Position numbers and translations under genes: made by a program. Source: SZUA-592 sp041556555 (GTDB lineage: Bacteria; Pseudomonadota; Gammaproteobacteria; Eutrophobiales; Eutrophobiaceae). Taken from it: DNA of 37,564 nt. The stretch is taken from NCBI GenBank assembly GCA_041556555.1, contig JBFFIE010000016.1:1-37564 (forward strand), read 5' to 3'. Shown piece after piece: positions 1-8,369 of this stretch (its first letter is position 1; each line of letters begins with the position of its first letter). The notes beneath the pieces were generated by a model. That model worked only from the letters and a program-made list of their open reading frames with translations. It made no database searches and was not told the origin of the DNA.

Positions 1-95
1 ATATAATCTCTCCCAATAGAGTTTGATCATTCAGGATTCGAATTATATTGCAAATTTCTATAATATCAAAAAATTAAATAACGTTTTTATCATTT

Positions 96-147
96 GGTAT
101 TAGAAATCTGTTGATACCCGGTATCATTCTTAATTTGTGCTGATACC
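96..147. repeat. Cluster of GGTAT(C)/GATACC inverted repeats in AT-rich intergenic DNA
   Basis: Bases 1-178 lie downstream of the minus-strand MAPEG gene and hold no gene I can support. Within this AT-rich stretch GGTATT occurs at 96, GATACC at 113, GGTATC at 120 and GATACC at 142. The middle pair forms the 13-base dyad GATACCCGGTATC (113-125), and the 120 and 142 copies can form a second hairpin. There is no T-run, so I do not call a terminator. The pattern could be protein-binding sites or the edge of a repeat that continues outside the window; the function is unknown. Confidence 0.4.
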
Positions 148-178
148 TACAGAAATGGAATTAAATTTCAACTCAATT

Positions 179-568
179 TTAGGCCAATAGCTGCCATGCC
201 AGTACTATCTGGCAAGCAAATCCAATCAGGAAGGTAATTGTCCGTACCCATGGTATTGCAAAGGTATAGGCTACTACGTGAATAATCCTTGCCCAGAAAA
301 AGATGACACTGGCTGCGACGGTTGTATCATTACTGATGCCGGCATCATTCAGGATTAGAACCAGTAAACCGAATATCACCAGGTTTTCTATCATATTGTA
401 ATGGGCCGCTTTCATCCGGTTTGCCCATGACGCCATCGGCTTCGGGTGTTCAGGATATCCTACGGCATCCAGTAGTCCCCTGACTTTGATCATGTTCAGG
501 ATATAGGGAATCCAGAGCAGTGCAGTAATAAGCGTAAGCCAGCCCAGATAGATCAGTTCCTCAGTCAT
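179..568 (-). CDS. MAPEG-family integral membrane protein
   Basis: A 129-residue protein made almost entirely of four hydrophobic segments (roughly residues 5-25, 60-78, 83-103 and 108-128). It has the MAPEG arrangement: a loop rich in Arg, Pro and His (around 40-55) followed by an RMKAAHYNMIENL stretch. MAPEG proteins include microsomal glutathione transferases and leukotriene synthases, but many bacterial members have no known substrate, so only the family is called. The ATG is preceded by a strong GGAGGG ribosome-binding site five bases upstream, which supports this start. It is divergent from the HExxH protein and appears monocistronic. Confidence 0.85.
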   Translation of the reverse strand: MTEELIYLGWLTLITALLWIPYILNMIKVRGLLDAVGYPEHPKPMASWANRMKAAHYNMIENLVIFGLLVLILNDAGISNDTTVAASVIFFWARIIHVVAYTFAIPWVRTITFLIGFACQIVLAWQLLA

Positions 569-687
569 GTCAGCCCTCCAGTTGTGAAACAGGTTTTATT
601 ACGAACATGTGACAATCTTGGATAACTGGCTAATCTTATAGATATGGTATGAATTAATCCATCCATGTTCTTATAAGGAAAAGAAAT

Positions 688-1094
688 ATGCCGGAATTGA
701 TTGTTGCACTGCTTACATGGATATCTGTCAATACTTCCTATGATACGGACTTCCCGCAACCCAATGTGTGATGACAACGATTCATAACATGTGCCGGTTA
801 TATGGAATTGAGGATATGCCACGGTGTGATTCCTCCGGACTGAAAGGATTTTATAACAAGGACATCACGATTTACCTTGGCACCGATTTTGACATGGATG
901 ATCCGCACCATGTGTCGCGATTGCTGCATGAACTGGTGCACTATGTCCAGTACAAGAACGGCGAACATGAGCATACCTGTCTCGGGCATCTCGAACTGGA
1001 GGCCTATGATCTGCAGGACAGCTGGCGGCACACTCAGGGACTTGAGCCTATCCTGGCGGCGTTTAACAGGCTGATGCTGGAAGCGTCATGCTAA
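688..1094 (+). pseudogene. Small HExxH putative metalloprotease-like protein, apparently frameshifted
   Basis: The open frame beginning with GTG at 768 encodes about 108 residues with a clear HELVHY (HExxH) motif. A downstream LELEAYDLQ segment could supply the third zinc ligand, as in the small DUF6647-type proteins this resembles. Just upstream, an ATG at 688 with an AAGGAAAAG ribosome-binding site opens a 27-codon frame (MPELIVALLTWIS...) that looks like the missing N-terminus. It ends at TGA 769-771 in a different frame, and the downstream frame has its own stop at 741. Joining the two needs a one-base deletion (or equivalent) between 741 and 771. Alternatively, the TGATG overlap could couple translation of two short peptides, or the base may be a sequencing error. 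The family name is tentative; the zinc-binding motif is directly visible. Confidence 0.55.
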
Positions 1095-1112
1095 TTATGT
1101 TCAGGACCAGGT

Positions 1113-2279
1113 TTATTCAGTAGCCCCTTTTTTCAGTGCGACTCGTGTAAAAACCGGGCCTGTGATTTCAAAGAAGATCGTGGTACTGATAATAACGGAA
1201 AGAATCATTTGCCGGCTTTCCGGAAAATAGTTAGACGCGATAAGTGCCATTCCCATTGCAGCCCCGGCTTGTGGCATAAGGGCGATACCCATCCAGTTCT
1301 TGACCTCTTTGTTTGCATTGCTGATGGTGCCCCCGATCAGTGAACCCAGATATTTACCTGCGATACGACTTAGAATATATATCGTTCCGATGAAGCCGAT
1401 ATCAAGCAAGGCATCAAACTCAAGATAAGCACCTGCCAGTACAAAGAAAATGACCATGAACGGCCACTCAACCCCTTCAATTGCATGAAAAGGATATTCA
1501 TGATGTTGGGCGATATTGGTCACCACAACGCCCATGACCATTGAGGCAATCAGGAACGACACGCCAAGCCAGATAGCAGCACCTCCACATATAAACACAA
1601 TGCCCAGCGCCTCTGCCAGCATGGGTTGTCCCGGTCTGATTCTTCCGGTTAAATATGCAGCGGGTAAACCGATGGCAACCCCAAGGAGGATGGCCCCGCC
1701 AATTTCCCTCACGAGGAACAGGGTGGGTGGAATACCCACGTTGGTTCCGGTCAGGGAAGCAACGACCGCCAATCCCAGGCTGAAGAGTATCAGCCCCCAG
1801 GCATCATCGAGTACAACAATTGAAAACAGGAGATCAGGGAAACGGCCCTTGCTGCCATATTCCTTGACGACATCCACGGTTGCAACGGGATCAGTCGCCG
1901 TTGCAATGCATCCCAGAAGCAGTGCAATCTCATACGGGACCCCAAGCAAAACCAGTCCCACGGTGACCAGGAGCGCAGTAACAATGACAGTAAATATGGA
2001 TATAGCCAGTAACTGGTTTCCCATTGACCTGAGCAATCCGGTGGTAAGCTTTCCGCCAAGCAGGAACCCAATCATCACCAGTGTCATATCTGCGATCAGC
2101 TCAAAATGATCGAGGATAAACGGAGGAATGATACCGAGCACTTCATTGCCGATGAGGACACCAAAAACGAGCAACAAGGTAACTCGCGGCAGTGAGGTTT
2201 TTCTGCCGATAAGATCGGTGGCCAGTCCCAGTAGCAAGATACTGCCGATAGTGAGCAAGGTTTGAGCTGTATGTTCCAT
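1113..2279 (-). CDS. Cation:proton antiporter (Na+/H+ exchanger family)
   Basis: A polytopic inner-membrane protein of 388 residues with about a dozen hydrophobic segments. An ATDPVA motif near residues 128-133 and a LDDAWG motif with adjacent acidic residues at 158-159 mark the ion-binding core of the CPA superfamily of cation/proton exchangers. It ends soon after the transmembrane domain, so there is no C-terminal TrkA or RCK regulatory domain. I chose the ATG at 2279 over an upstream TTG at 2294 because the latter adds only five residues (MHTAL) and has no better ribosome-binding site. It lies 116 bases downstream of gatB on the same strand. The transported ion (Na+, K+ or Li+) cannot be told from sequence. 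Confidence 0.85.
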   Translation of the reverse strand: MEHTAQTLLTIGSILLLGLATDLIGRKTSLPRVTLLLVFGVLIGNEVLGIIPPFILDHFELIADMTLVMIGFLLGGKLTTGLLRSMGNQLLAISIFTVIVTALLVTVGLVLLGVPYEIALLLGCIATATDPVATVDVVKEYGSKGRFPDLLFSIVVLDDAWGLILFSLGLAVVASLTGTNVGIPPTLFLVREIGGAILLGVAIGLPAAYLTGRIRPGQPMLAEALGIVFICGGAAIWLGVSFLIASMVMGVVVTNIAQHHEYPFHAIEGVEWPFMVIFFVLAGAYLEFDALLDIGFIGTIYILSRIAGKYLGSLIGGTISNANKEVKNWMGIALMPQAGAAMGMALIASNYFPESRQMILSVIISTTIFFEITGPVFTRVALKKGATE

Positions 2280-2336
2280 TAATGCGGTATGCAATCAGGT
2301 CTATGTCATATGTCTCTATGGGACCGGGTAGAGAGA

Positions 2337-2356
2337 GTATGTATCGATGCACATAC
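2337..2356. repeat. GTATGT-N8-ACATAC dyad in the gatB/antiporter gap
   Basis: The 116-base gap between the antiporter start and the gatB stop contains a perfect six-base inverted repeat, GTATGT and ACATAC, around ATCGATGC. It sits 58 bases upstream of the antiporter ATG on the minus strand, a plausible operator position. No T-run follows, so it is not an intrinsic terminator. It could be chance. Confidence 0.25.
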
Positions 2357-2410
2357 AAGGCTCAGCTATGAACTCCCGGCTCCAGCTAAGGCGTGTCGAT
2401 ATGCTGTTTG

Positions 2411-3886
2411 TCAGTCCTTGGCCAGTTTATTGCGAAGCAATTCATTAACCTGTTTCGGGTTTGCCTTCCCTCTGGATTTCTTCATGACCTGGCCGACGAA
2501 ATAACCGATCAGTTTGCCCTGTTTTTCCACGGGACTGTTGCGGTATTGTTCCATCTGCGGTTTGCTGTCAGCTATGACTTCATCGACCAGTTTTTCTATG
2601 GCACCGGTATCAGTGACCTGTTTCAGGCCTTTTTTCTCAATAATCTCATCGGCGGTGCCTTCCCCGTTCCACATGGCAATAAAGACTTCCTTGGCAATTT
2701 TGTTAGATATGGTGTTGTCATCAATTCGCTTTATTAATTCGCCGAGCATCTCATCATTCACGGGCGAGTCTTTAATATCAAGATTATTACGATTCAGTGC
2801 AGCTGAGAACTCTCCCATTATCCAGTTTGCAGTTAGTTTAGAGCTTTTGACATCAAGACTAGCCACGCTACAAGCGGCTTTTGCAGTAGATTCGTAAAAA
2901 TCAGCCATATCACGACTTGAAGTAATTACACTACTATCGTATTCAGAAAGCTTGTATTCCTTCATGATTCTTTTCTGTCTTGCATCAGGCAACTCGGGTA
3001 ATGATGTCTTTATTTCATCTATGAAGTCTGGAGAGATCTCAATTGGCAATAAATCCGGGTCGGGGAAATACCGGTAATCGTTGGCCTCTTCCTTACTGCG
3101 CATGGAACGCGTCTCATTCTTGACCGGGTCATAGAGTCTGGTTTCCTGCACAACCTTGCCACCGGATTCAAGCACGTCTGTCTGGCGTTCGATTTCATGC
3201 CGAATGGCCGCCTCGACAAAGCGGAATGAATTCAGGTTTTTCAGTTCGGTCCGGGTTCCCAGTTCGGAGTCTCCCTGTGGACGGATTGAGACGTTGGCAT
3301 CACAACGGAACGATCCTTCCTGCATGTTTCCGTCACAGATACCCAGGTAGGTGACGATGGCGTGGATCTTCTTCATGTAGGCGCCAGCTTCCTTTGCTGA
3401 ACGAAGGCCCGGTTCAGACACTATCTCGATGAGAGGCGTACCGGCGCGGTTCAGATCAATTCCCGTCAGATTGCCAAACCCCTCATGCACCGATTTACCG
3501 GCATCTTCCTCCAGGTGGGCGCGGGTGACGCCGATGGTTTTAGTCGTACCGTCTTCCAGTGTGATATCAATCTGGCCGTGACTGACGATGGGCAGCTCAT
3601 ACTGGCTGATCTGGTAGCCCTTGGGCAAGTCGGGGTAAAAATAATTTTTACGGGCAAAGACCGAGCGGGGTGGAATCTCGGCATTAATGGCAAGACCGAA
3701 CATAATGGCCATTCGCACCACTTCTTCGTTGAGGACCGGCAGTACGCCGGGCAGACCCAGGTCAACAGCGCAGGCCTGGGTGTTGGCTTCGGCGCCGTAG
3801 GTGGTTGCTGCGCCGGAGAAGATCTTGCTCCTGGTGGCGAGTTGTGCGTGGATTTCCAGGCCAATGACGACTTCCCAGTCCATCAT
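2411..3886 (-). CDS. gatB: Asp-tRNA(Asn)/Glu-tRNA(Gln) amidotransferase subunit B
   Basis: GatB (491 residues, near the usual 475-490) binds the misacylated tRNA and, in the GatCAB complex, uses ATP and ammonia from GatA to convert Asp-tRNA(Asn) or Glu-tRNA(Gln) to the correct amide. The N-terminus EVVIGLEIHAQL and the following Ser-Lys-Ile-Phe-Ser-Gly segment are typical of the GatB catalytic cradle. The C-terminal third (from about residue 330) matches the helical GatB/Yqey tail domain. The start ATG overlaps the gatA stop by four bases (ATGA), so translation is probably coupled. There are two adjacent ATG codons (3886 and 3883); the first is used here. Its presence implies that Asn-tRNA and/or Gln-tRNA is made by the indirect route. 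Confidence 0.97.
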   Translation of the reverse strand: MMDWEVVIGLEIHAQLATRSKIFSGAATTYGAEANTQACAVDLGLPGVLPVLNEEVVRMAIMFGLAINAEIPPRSVFARKNYFYPDLPKGYQISQYELPIVSHGQIDITLEDGTTKTIGVTRAHLEEDAGKSVHEGFGNLTGIDLNRAGTPLIEIVSEPGLRSAKEAGAYMKKIHAIVTYLGICDGNMQEGSFRCDANVSIRPQGDSELGTRTELKNLNSFRFVEAAIRHEIERQTDVLESGGKVVQETRLYDPVKNETRSMRSKEEANDYRYFPDPDLLPIEISPDFIDEIKTSLPELPDARQKRIMKEYKLSEYDSSVITSSRDMADFYESTAKAACSVASLDVKSSKLTANWIMGEFSAALNRNNLDIKDSPVNDEMLGELIKRIDDNTISNKIAKEVFIAMWNGEGTADEIIEKKGLKQVTDTGAIEKLVDEVIADSKPQMEQYRNSPVEKQGKLIGYFVGQVMKKSRGKANPKQVNELLRNKLAKD

Positions 3887-5337
3887 TCATACCCCGTCGG
3901 TTTTTTCTGATGCCAGTCAGTGACCTGTTGGAAACGGTGGGCGACATTCAGCAGCCTCGCTTCAGCAAAATAATCACCGATGATCTGCATGCCCACGGGA
4001 AGACCGTTCAACAGACCGGCAGGCACTGAGATGGCCGGGAGACCGGCAAGATTAACTGAGACCGTATAGATGTCTGACAAATACATATTAATCGGGTCGT
4101 CCATCAATTCATTCAATCTAAATGCTGTGCCCGGTGCCGCGGGTCCGATGATCACGTCGACATCTTTCAATGCCTGTTGAAACTCGTCGCGAATGAGCCG
4201 GCGGATTTTCTGTGCCTTAAGGTAATAGGCATCATAGTAACCGGCAGAGAGCACATAGGTGCCGATCATGACCCGCCGCTTCACCTCCCGGCCAAAGCCC
4301 TCACCCCGGGACCGGCAATACAGATCATTCAGATCTTTGGGTTCTTCACAGCGGTAGCCATAGCGCACACCGTCAAAGCGTGCCAGATTGGATGAACATT
4401 CTGCAGGTGCCACTACGTAGTACACCGGAATGGAAAGTGTTGAACTGGGTAGACTGATTTCCGTGACAGTGGCACCCAGTTTTTCCAGTTCTGAAATTCC
4501 CTCATGGACTATCTGACTGACATCAGGGTTAAGGCGCTCATCGAAGTATTCCTTTGGCAGGCCAATCTTCAGTCCCTCGATGGGTTGCTCCAGTGCAGCG
4601 ATGTAATCCTCGACCTCACGATCCACCGACGTTGAGTCCCGTTCATCAAAACCGGCCATGACGTTTAAAATCATTGCAGCATCCTCTGCAGTCCGGGTCA
4701 TTGGACCGCCCTGATCAAGGCTGGAGGCAAACGCAATCATCCCGTAACGGGATACCCGACCATAGGTGGGCTTGAGTCCGGTAATTCCACAGAGTGAAGC
4801 TGGCTGCCTGATCGAACCCCCGGTATCAGTGCCTGTCGCAGCCGGTGCCAGTCTGGCAGCCACGGCAACGGCAGATCCACCGGATGATCCACCCGGTACC
4901 CGTTCCTTGTCCCAGGGATTTTGTACCGGGCCATAAAAGCTCGTTTCATTTGAAGAACCCATGGCAAATTCATCCATATTGGTTTTACCGAGCATTACCA
5001 TACCGGCGGATTCAAGTTGCTTAACTACAGTGGCATCGTAGGGGGAAATAAAATTATCCAGTATTTTGGAACCACAGGAAGTCCGGATGCCATGGGTACA
5101 AAAGATATCCTTGTGAGCAATGGGTATTCCTGTCAAGGGACCAGCGTCATTGGCCTTGATTTTTACATCGGCGTCCCTGGCCAGCGATAATGCCTTGTCT
5201 TCCGTGAGGCTGATGAAACAATTCAGTGACTTATTGAATTTATTACACCGGTCGAGTAACAGGCGGGTCAGTTCTTCACTTGAAATTTCTTTATTTCTTA
5301 GTGACCGCGAAAGCTCGGCAAGCGTCTTGTTATGCAT
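3883..5337 (-). CDS. gatA: Asp-tRNA(Asn)/Glu-tRNA(Gln) amidotransferase subunit A (amidase)
   Basis: GatA is the glutaminase subunit of GatCAB, releasing ammonia from glutamine and channelling it to GatB. The protein is 484 residues, the usual size, and carries the amidase-signature triad: Lys76 in AHKDIF, Ser151 in the PGGSSGGSAVAVAA stretch, and Ser175 in GTDTGGS. It is the middle gene of gatC-gatA-gatB, 38 bases after the gatC stop and overlapping gatB by four bases. It looks intact, and there is no sign of fusion or transfer. Confidence 0.97.
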   Translation of the reverse strand: MHNKTLAELSRSLRNKEISSEELTRLLLDRCNKFNKSLNCFISLTEDKALSLARDADVKIKANDAGPLTGIPIAHKDIFCTHGIRTSCGSKILDNFISPYDATVVKQLESAGMVMLGKTNMDEFAMGSSNETSFYGPVQNPWDKERVPGGSSGGSAVAVAARLAPAATGTDTGGSIRQPASLCGITGLKPTYGRVSRYGMIAFASSLDQGGPMTRTAEDAAMILNVMAGFDERDSTSVDREVEDYIAALEQPIEGLKIGLPKEYFDERLNPDVSQIVHEGISELEKLGATVTEISLPSSTLSIPVYYVVAPAECSSNLARFDGVRYGYRCEEPKDLNDLYCRSRGEGFGREVKRRVMIGTYVLSAGYYDAYYLKAQKIRRLIRDEFQQALKDVDVIIGPAAPGTAFRLNELMDDPINMYLSDIYTVSVNLAGLPAISVPAGLLNGLPVGMQIIGDYFAEARLLNVAHRFQQVTDWHQKKPTGYE

Positions 5338-5375
5338 TTGAAATTTTCATCTGCAGGATTTTAGAGAAAATGGAA

Positions 5376-5660
5376 TTACTCGATAACCTTGGGAACCAGG
5401 TAATGTCCGCGTTCGACGGCAGGGGCATGTGACTGGAACTGCTCTCTTTGATTGGTCTCTGTTACCTTATCCGGCCGCAATCGGGCACTCAGTTCAAGCG
5501 GGTGAGCCATTGGTGTGACCGAACTGGTATCTATCTGATCCATTTGTTCGACCAGGTTGAGGATATTTGACAGGTCCCGGGAAAATCCGGGGGTATCCTC
5601 CTCGGCTATCTCGAGCCGGGCGAGCCAGGCTATTTTCTTAATATCGGATTGGTTTAACAT
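5376..5660 (-). CDS. gatC: Asp-tRNA(Asn)/Glu-tRNA(Gln) amidotransferase subunit C
   Basis: A 94-residue protein of normal GatC length that wraps around the GatA-GatB interface and stabilises the complex. The N-terminal IKKIAWLARLEI helix and the central VTPMAHPLEL segment are family hallmarks. It is the first gene of the gatCAB operon and is divergent from mreB. The AT-rich bases just upstream of its ATG show no recognisable Shine-Dalgarno sequence, so initiation may rely on an unstructured leader. The promoter must lie within 5661-5933, but I cannot place it firmly. Confidence 0.95.
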   Translation of the reverse strand: MLNQSDIKKIAWLARLEIAEEDTPGFSRDLSNILNLVEQMDQIDTSSVTPMAHPLELSARLRPDKVTETNQREQFQSHAPAVERGHYLVPKVIE

Positions 5661-5746
5661 ACAAAAATGACGATTATTTTTTTAAAAACAGTTATTTATG
5701 TTCCGATCGGATGATATTTAACCAATCTAGCGTGATCTATTTCCAG

Positions 5747-5833
5747 TATTAGGTATAAATATTCCCGCAGCGGCTTGATATTCCGCATAAAAATTCATAT
5801 CGTGACGGGATTTTACCGGATATTAGGTATAAA
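5747..5833 (+). promoter_or_regulatory. Tandem promoter-like 13-bp direct repeat upstream of mreB
   Basis: The 273-base gap between divergent gatC and mreB contains TATTAGGTATAAA twice, at 5747-5759 and 5821-5833 (74-base period). Each copy contains TATAAA, a good -10 hexamer for the mreB direction. Each is also preceded by a CGTGA element, at 5731 and 5801, though at different spacings, so a -35 box is not clear. The simplest reading is two tandem mreB promoters made by local duplication. A regulator-binding repeat is the alternative. The leader from the second copy to the mreB ATG would be about 95 bases. Confidence 0.45.
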
Positions 5834-5933
5834 ATGCGACAGTTTGCTGGTGTCGGGGTACGTCCTGAAAACAAATATAGCACGACCCGCCGCTATTCAT
5901 CATTAACGAAAACCAGAAGAAGCCAGACCTTTA

Positions 5934-6977
5934 ATGTTTAATACTATACGTGGATTATTTTCTAACGATCTCTCAATCGATCTGGGCACTGCCAACACCC
6001 TGATTTATGTTCGCGGCAAGGGCATTGTCCTTAATGAACCCTCCGTCGTTGCTATACGCAAGGGCGATAGCATCAACTCCAAGTCTATCTGTGCCGTCGG
6101 TGCCGAGGCGAAACGAATGCTGGGCAGGACACCCGGGCATATCACGGCCATCCGTCCATTGAAAGACGGCGTGATTGCAGACTTCACCGTCACAGAAAAA
6201 ATGCTGCAGTATTTTATCCGCCGTGTACACGGTTCCACTCTGTTCAAGCCAAGCCCCCGGGTTCTGGTATGTGTACCTTGTGGATCGACCCAGGTAGAGC
6301 GACGTGCCATTCGTGAGTCTGCAGCAGGGGCTGGTGCAAGAACCGTGCATTTAATTGAAGAGCCCATGGCTGCGGCCATTGGTGCCGGTATGCCTGTGAG
6401 TGATGCCCGCGGATCCATGGTACTGGACATCGGTGGCGGGACAACAGAAGTTGCAGTGATCTCACTTAATGGTATTGTCTATTCGGACTCAGTTCGAATT
6501 GGCGGCGATCGATTCGACGAAGCGATTATTAACTATGTTCGTCGTAACTATGGCAGTCTAATCGGTGATGCTACAGCCGAGCGCGTCAAACATGAAATCG
6601 GCTGCGCCTATCCCGGTAATGAAGTACGTGAAATTGAGTTGCGTGGCAGAAACCTTGCAGAAGGTATTCCACGCAGCTTTACCCTCAACAGCAATGAAAT
6701 CCTTGAAGCATTACAGGAACCACTTGCCGGGATAGTCGGCGCTGTCAAGAATGCACTGGAAAAAACTCCGCCAGAACTGGGTTCCGATGTTGCTGAACGT
6801 GGTGTTGTAATAACCGGAGGTGGTGCCCTGTTAAGAGATCTGGATAGATTATTAATGGAAGAAACGGGATTGCCTGTCGTGATTGCAGAAGACCCACTGA
6901 CTTGTGTTGCTCGAGGAGGAGGTCGTTATCTGGAAATGATAGATGAATACGGCAGCGACATACTGGTAGTGGAGTAG
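5934..6977 (+). CDS. mreB: Rod shape-determining actin-like protein MreB
   Basis: MreB polymerises under the inner membrane and directs lateral wall synthesis by the RodA-PBP2 complex. At 347 residues it has the standard length. The actin-fold ATP-binding motifs are visible: phosphate 1 at D16-T22 (DLGTANT), phosphate 2 starting at D165 (DIGGGTTEVAV), and the C-terminal adenosine motif ITGGGALLRDL. The N-terminal MFNTIRGLF is a short amphipathic membrane-binding helix typical of gammaproteobacterial MreB. It is first in a nine-gene plus-strand cluster and is divergent from gatC. The tandem repeat upstream probably marks its promoters. Confidence 0.98.
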   Translation: MFNTIRGLFSNDLSIDLGTANTLIYVRGKGIVLNEPSVVAIRKGDSINSKSICAVGAEAKRMLGRTPGHITAIRPLKDGVIADFTVTEKMLQYFIRRVHGSTLFKPSPRVLVCVPCGSTQVERRAIRESAAGAGARTVHLIEEPMAAAIGAGMPVSDARGSMVLDIGGGTTEVAVISLNGIVYSDSVRIGGDRFDEAIINYVRRNYGSLIGDATAERVKHEIGCAYPGNEVREIELRGRNLAEGIPRSFTLNSNEILEALQEPLAGIVGAVKNALEKTPPELGSDVAERGVVITGGGALLRDLDRLLMEETGLPVVIAEDPLTCVARGGGRYLEMIDEYGSDILVVE

Positions 6978-7009
6978 AAGCAAATATTTAAATACAGAGG
7001 TGATGGCGT

Positions 7010-7873
7010 ATTAACACACTATTTGCAAAAGGTCCCTCTACCAATGTAAAAGCCGTTGTCTTTGTGATTTTATCGGTTGTCCTGATGACAGTTGACCACC
7101 GTAACAGTCATCTCGAGTCCGTACGATCCGCCTTGTCCGTTATTGTTTTTCCTGTCCAATATATTGTTGACCGGCCTGCGGCCTTGTCCGGCTGGGTAAT
7201 GGACACTCTCAAAACCCGTGAGAATCTGATTTCCGAGAATGAAAAGTTACGTAAGGAACAACTGCTACTCAGTTCCAAACTGCAAAAATATGATGTGTTA
7301 CAGTCAGAAAATCAAAGGCTACGCCTTCTTCTGGAATCTTCCTTAAAACTAAAGGACCGGGTTGTTATTGCAGAATTACTTGCCGTCGATATGGAACCGT
7401 TTCGCCATACTGTTGTAATTAACAAGGGAAAGCGATCAGGAGCCTATGACGGGCAGCCAATCGTTGATGCCAATGGCATCATGGGACAAATTGTTCACGT
7501 TGGACCTTTTAGCAGTACTGTCCTGTTGATTACTGATCCAACCCATGCCCTGCCGGTACAGATTAACCGCAACGGTCTGAGGGCCATACTTCTCGGAACA
7601 GGTGAGCGCAACAACCTGCAGCTGATTAATCTTCCCAACAATGCAGACATCAAGAAAGGGGACCTGCTTGTATCTTCGGGACTTGGTAGCCGTTTCCCAG
7701 CAGGCTATCCGGTTGGTGTGGTAGAAGACATCAAGCTTGATCCGGCTGAGCCCTTTGCCAAAGTCAAGGTCGTGCCCAGTGCCAGGCTGGAACAGAGCAG
7801 GGAAGTATTGCTGGTGTGGCCTTACTCGGAAGGCAGGATAGAAACAGAACATGAGAGCATTGCCCTGAACTAA
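7010..7873 (+). CDS. mreC: Rod shape-determining protein MreC, probable AUU start
   Basis: MreC is a bitopic inner-membrane protein that links MreB to PBP2. The reading frame contains the conserved N-terminal LFAKGPS motif followed by a transmembrane helix ending in MTVDHR, a coiled coil (about residues 69-110) and the beta-rich periplasmic domain. The first ordinary start codon, GTG at 7064, would delete the LFAKGPS motif and half of the membrane helix. Back to the in-frame stop at 7001 there is no ATG, GTG or TTG, only ATT at 7010. That ATT has a GAGGTGA ribosome-binding site six bases upstream and gives INTLFAKGPS, as expected for the family (287 residues). An AUU start is therefore called; a one-base error near 7005-7010 is the alternative. 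The stop overlaps the mreD ATG by one base (TAATG). Confidence 0.85.
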   Translation: MNTLFAKGPSTNVKAVVFVILSVVLMTVDHRNSHLESVRSALSVIVFPVQYIVDRPAALSGWVMDTLKTRENLISENEKLRKEQLLLSSKLQKYDVLQSENQRLRLLLESSLKLKDRVVIAELLAVDMEPFRHTVVINKGKRSGAYDGQPIVDANGIMGQIVHVGPFSSTVLLITDPTHALPVQINRNGLRAILLGTGERNNLQLINLPNNADIKKGDLLVSSGLGSRFPAGYPVGVVEDIKLDPAEPFAKVKVVPSARLEQSREVLLVWPYSEGRIETEHESIALN

Positions 7874-8361
7874 TGAATGAGCATAAGAATAAAGGTATTA
7901 TTATCATTGTTGCCAGTTTCATTGTAGCGCTGATGATGACTGCATTACCGCTACCCGAATGGGCGGCTAATTGGCGGCCCGCCTGGGTAGCGATGGTGCT
8001 GATTTACTGGTGTATGGCACTACCTAACAAGGTTAATATTGGAGTTGCCTGGACTGCCGGGATCATAATGGATGTTTTGCAGGGCACCTTGCTGGGACAA
8101 AATGCACTAGGTCTGGTATTGCTTGCCTTTATCACTATAAAGGTCCATCAACGTATCAGGATGTTTCCCCTTACCCAGCAGGCCCTATTCGTTATGGTTC
8201 TAATATTACTCTATCAGCTTATGTCACTCTGGGTACGTGGCCTCATGGGTGTGCCCCCGAGAACATGGACGTACTGGACCCCGGCATTAACAAGTATGGT
8301 GTTATGGCCATGGTTGTTCATCATCCTGAGAGATATACGTCGTAAATACATCGTGTCCTGA
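7873..8361 (+). CDS. mreD: Rod shape-determining protein MreD
   Basis: A 162-residue integral membrane protein with five or six hydrophobic segments, the normal MreD size and topology. It includes an internal GIIMDVLQGTLLGQNALGL segment characteristic of the family. MreD is part of the inner-membrane MreBCD complex that positions the elongation machinery. Its start overlaps the mreC stop (TAATG), so translation is probably coupled. The identity rests as much on position between mreC and mrdA as on sequence, which is weakly conserved in this family. Confidence 0.93.
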   Translation: MNEHKNKGIIIIVASFIVALMMTALPLPEWAANWRPAWVAMVLIYWCMALPNKVNIGVAWTAGIIMDVLQGTLLGQNALGLVLLAFITIKVHQRIRMFPLTQQALFVMVLILLYQLMSLWVRGLMGVPPRTWTYWTPALTSMVLWPWLFIILRDIRRKYIVS

Positions 8362-8369
8362 TATCGGAC

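Noticed and set aside
18..30. AGAGTTTGATCAT, identical to the first 13 bases of bacterial 16S rRNA genes
   Set aside because: The match degrades right after base 30 and the following 150 bases are AT-rich with no 16S sequence. A relic of an rRNA gene cannot be supported; chance is likelier.
1516..2109. A 197-codon open frame antisense to the antiporter
   Set aside because: The Ser/Thr/Pro-rich product mirrors hydrophobic codons on the other strand, the usual artefact opposite membrane-protein genes.
5702..5711. TCCGATCGGA palindrome upstream of gatC as an operator
   Set aside because: Ten bases is short enough to occur by chance, and no related site or promoter placement supports it.
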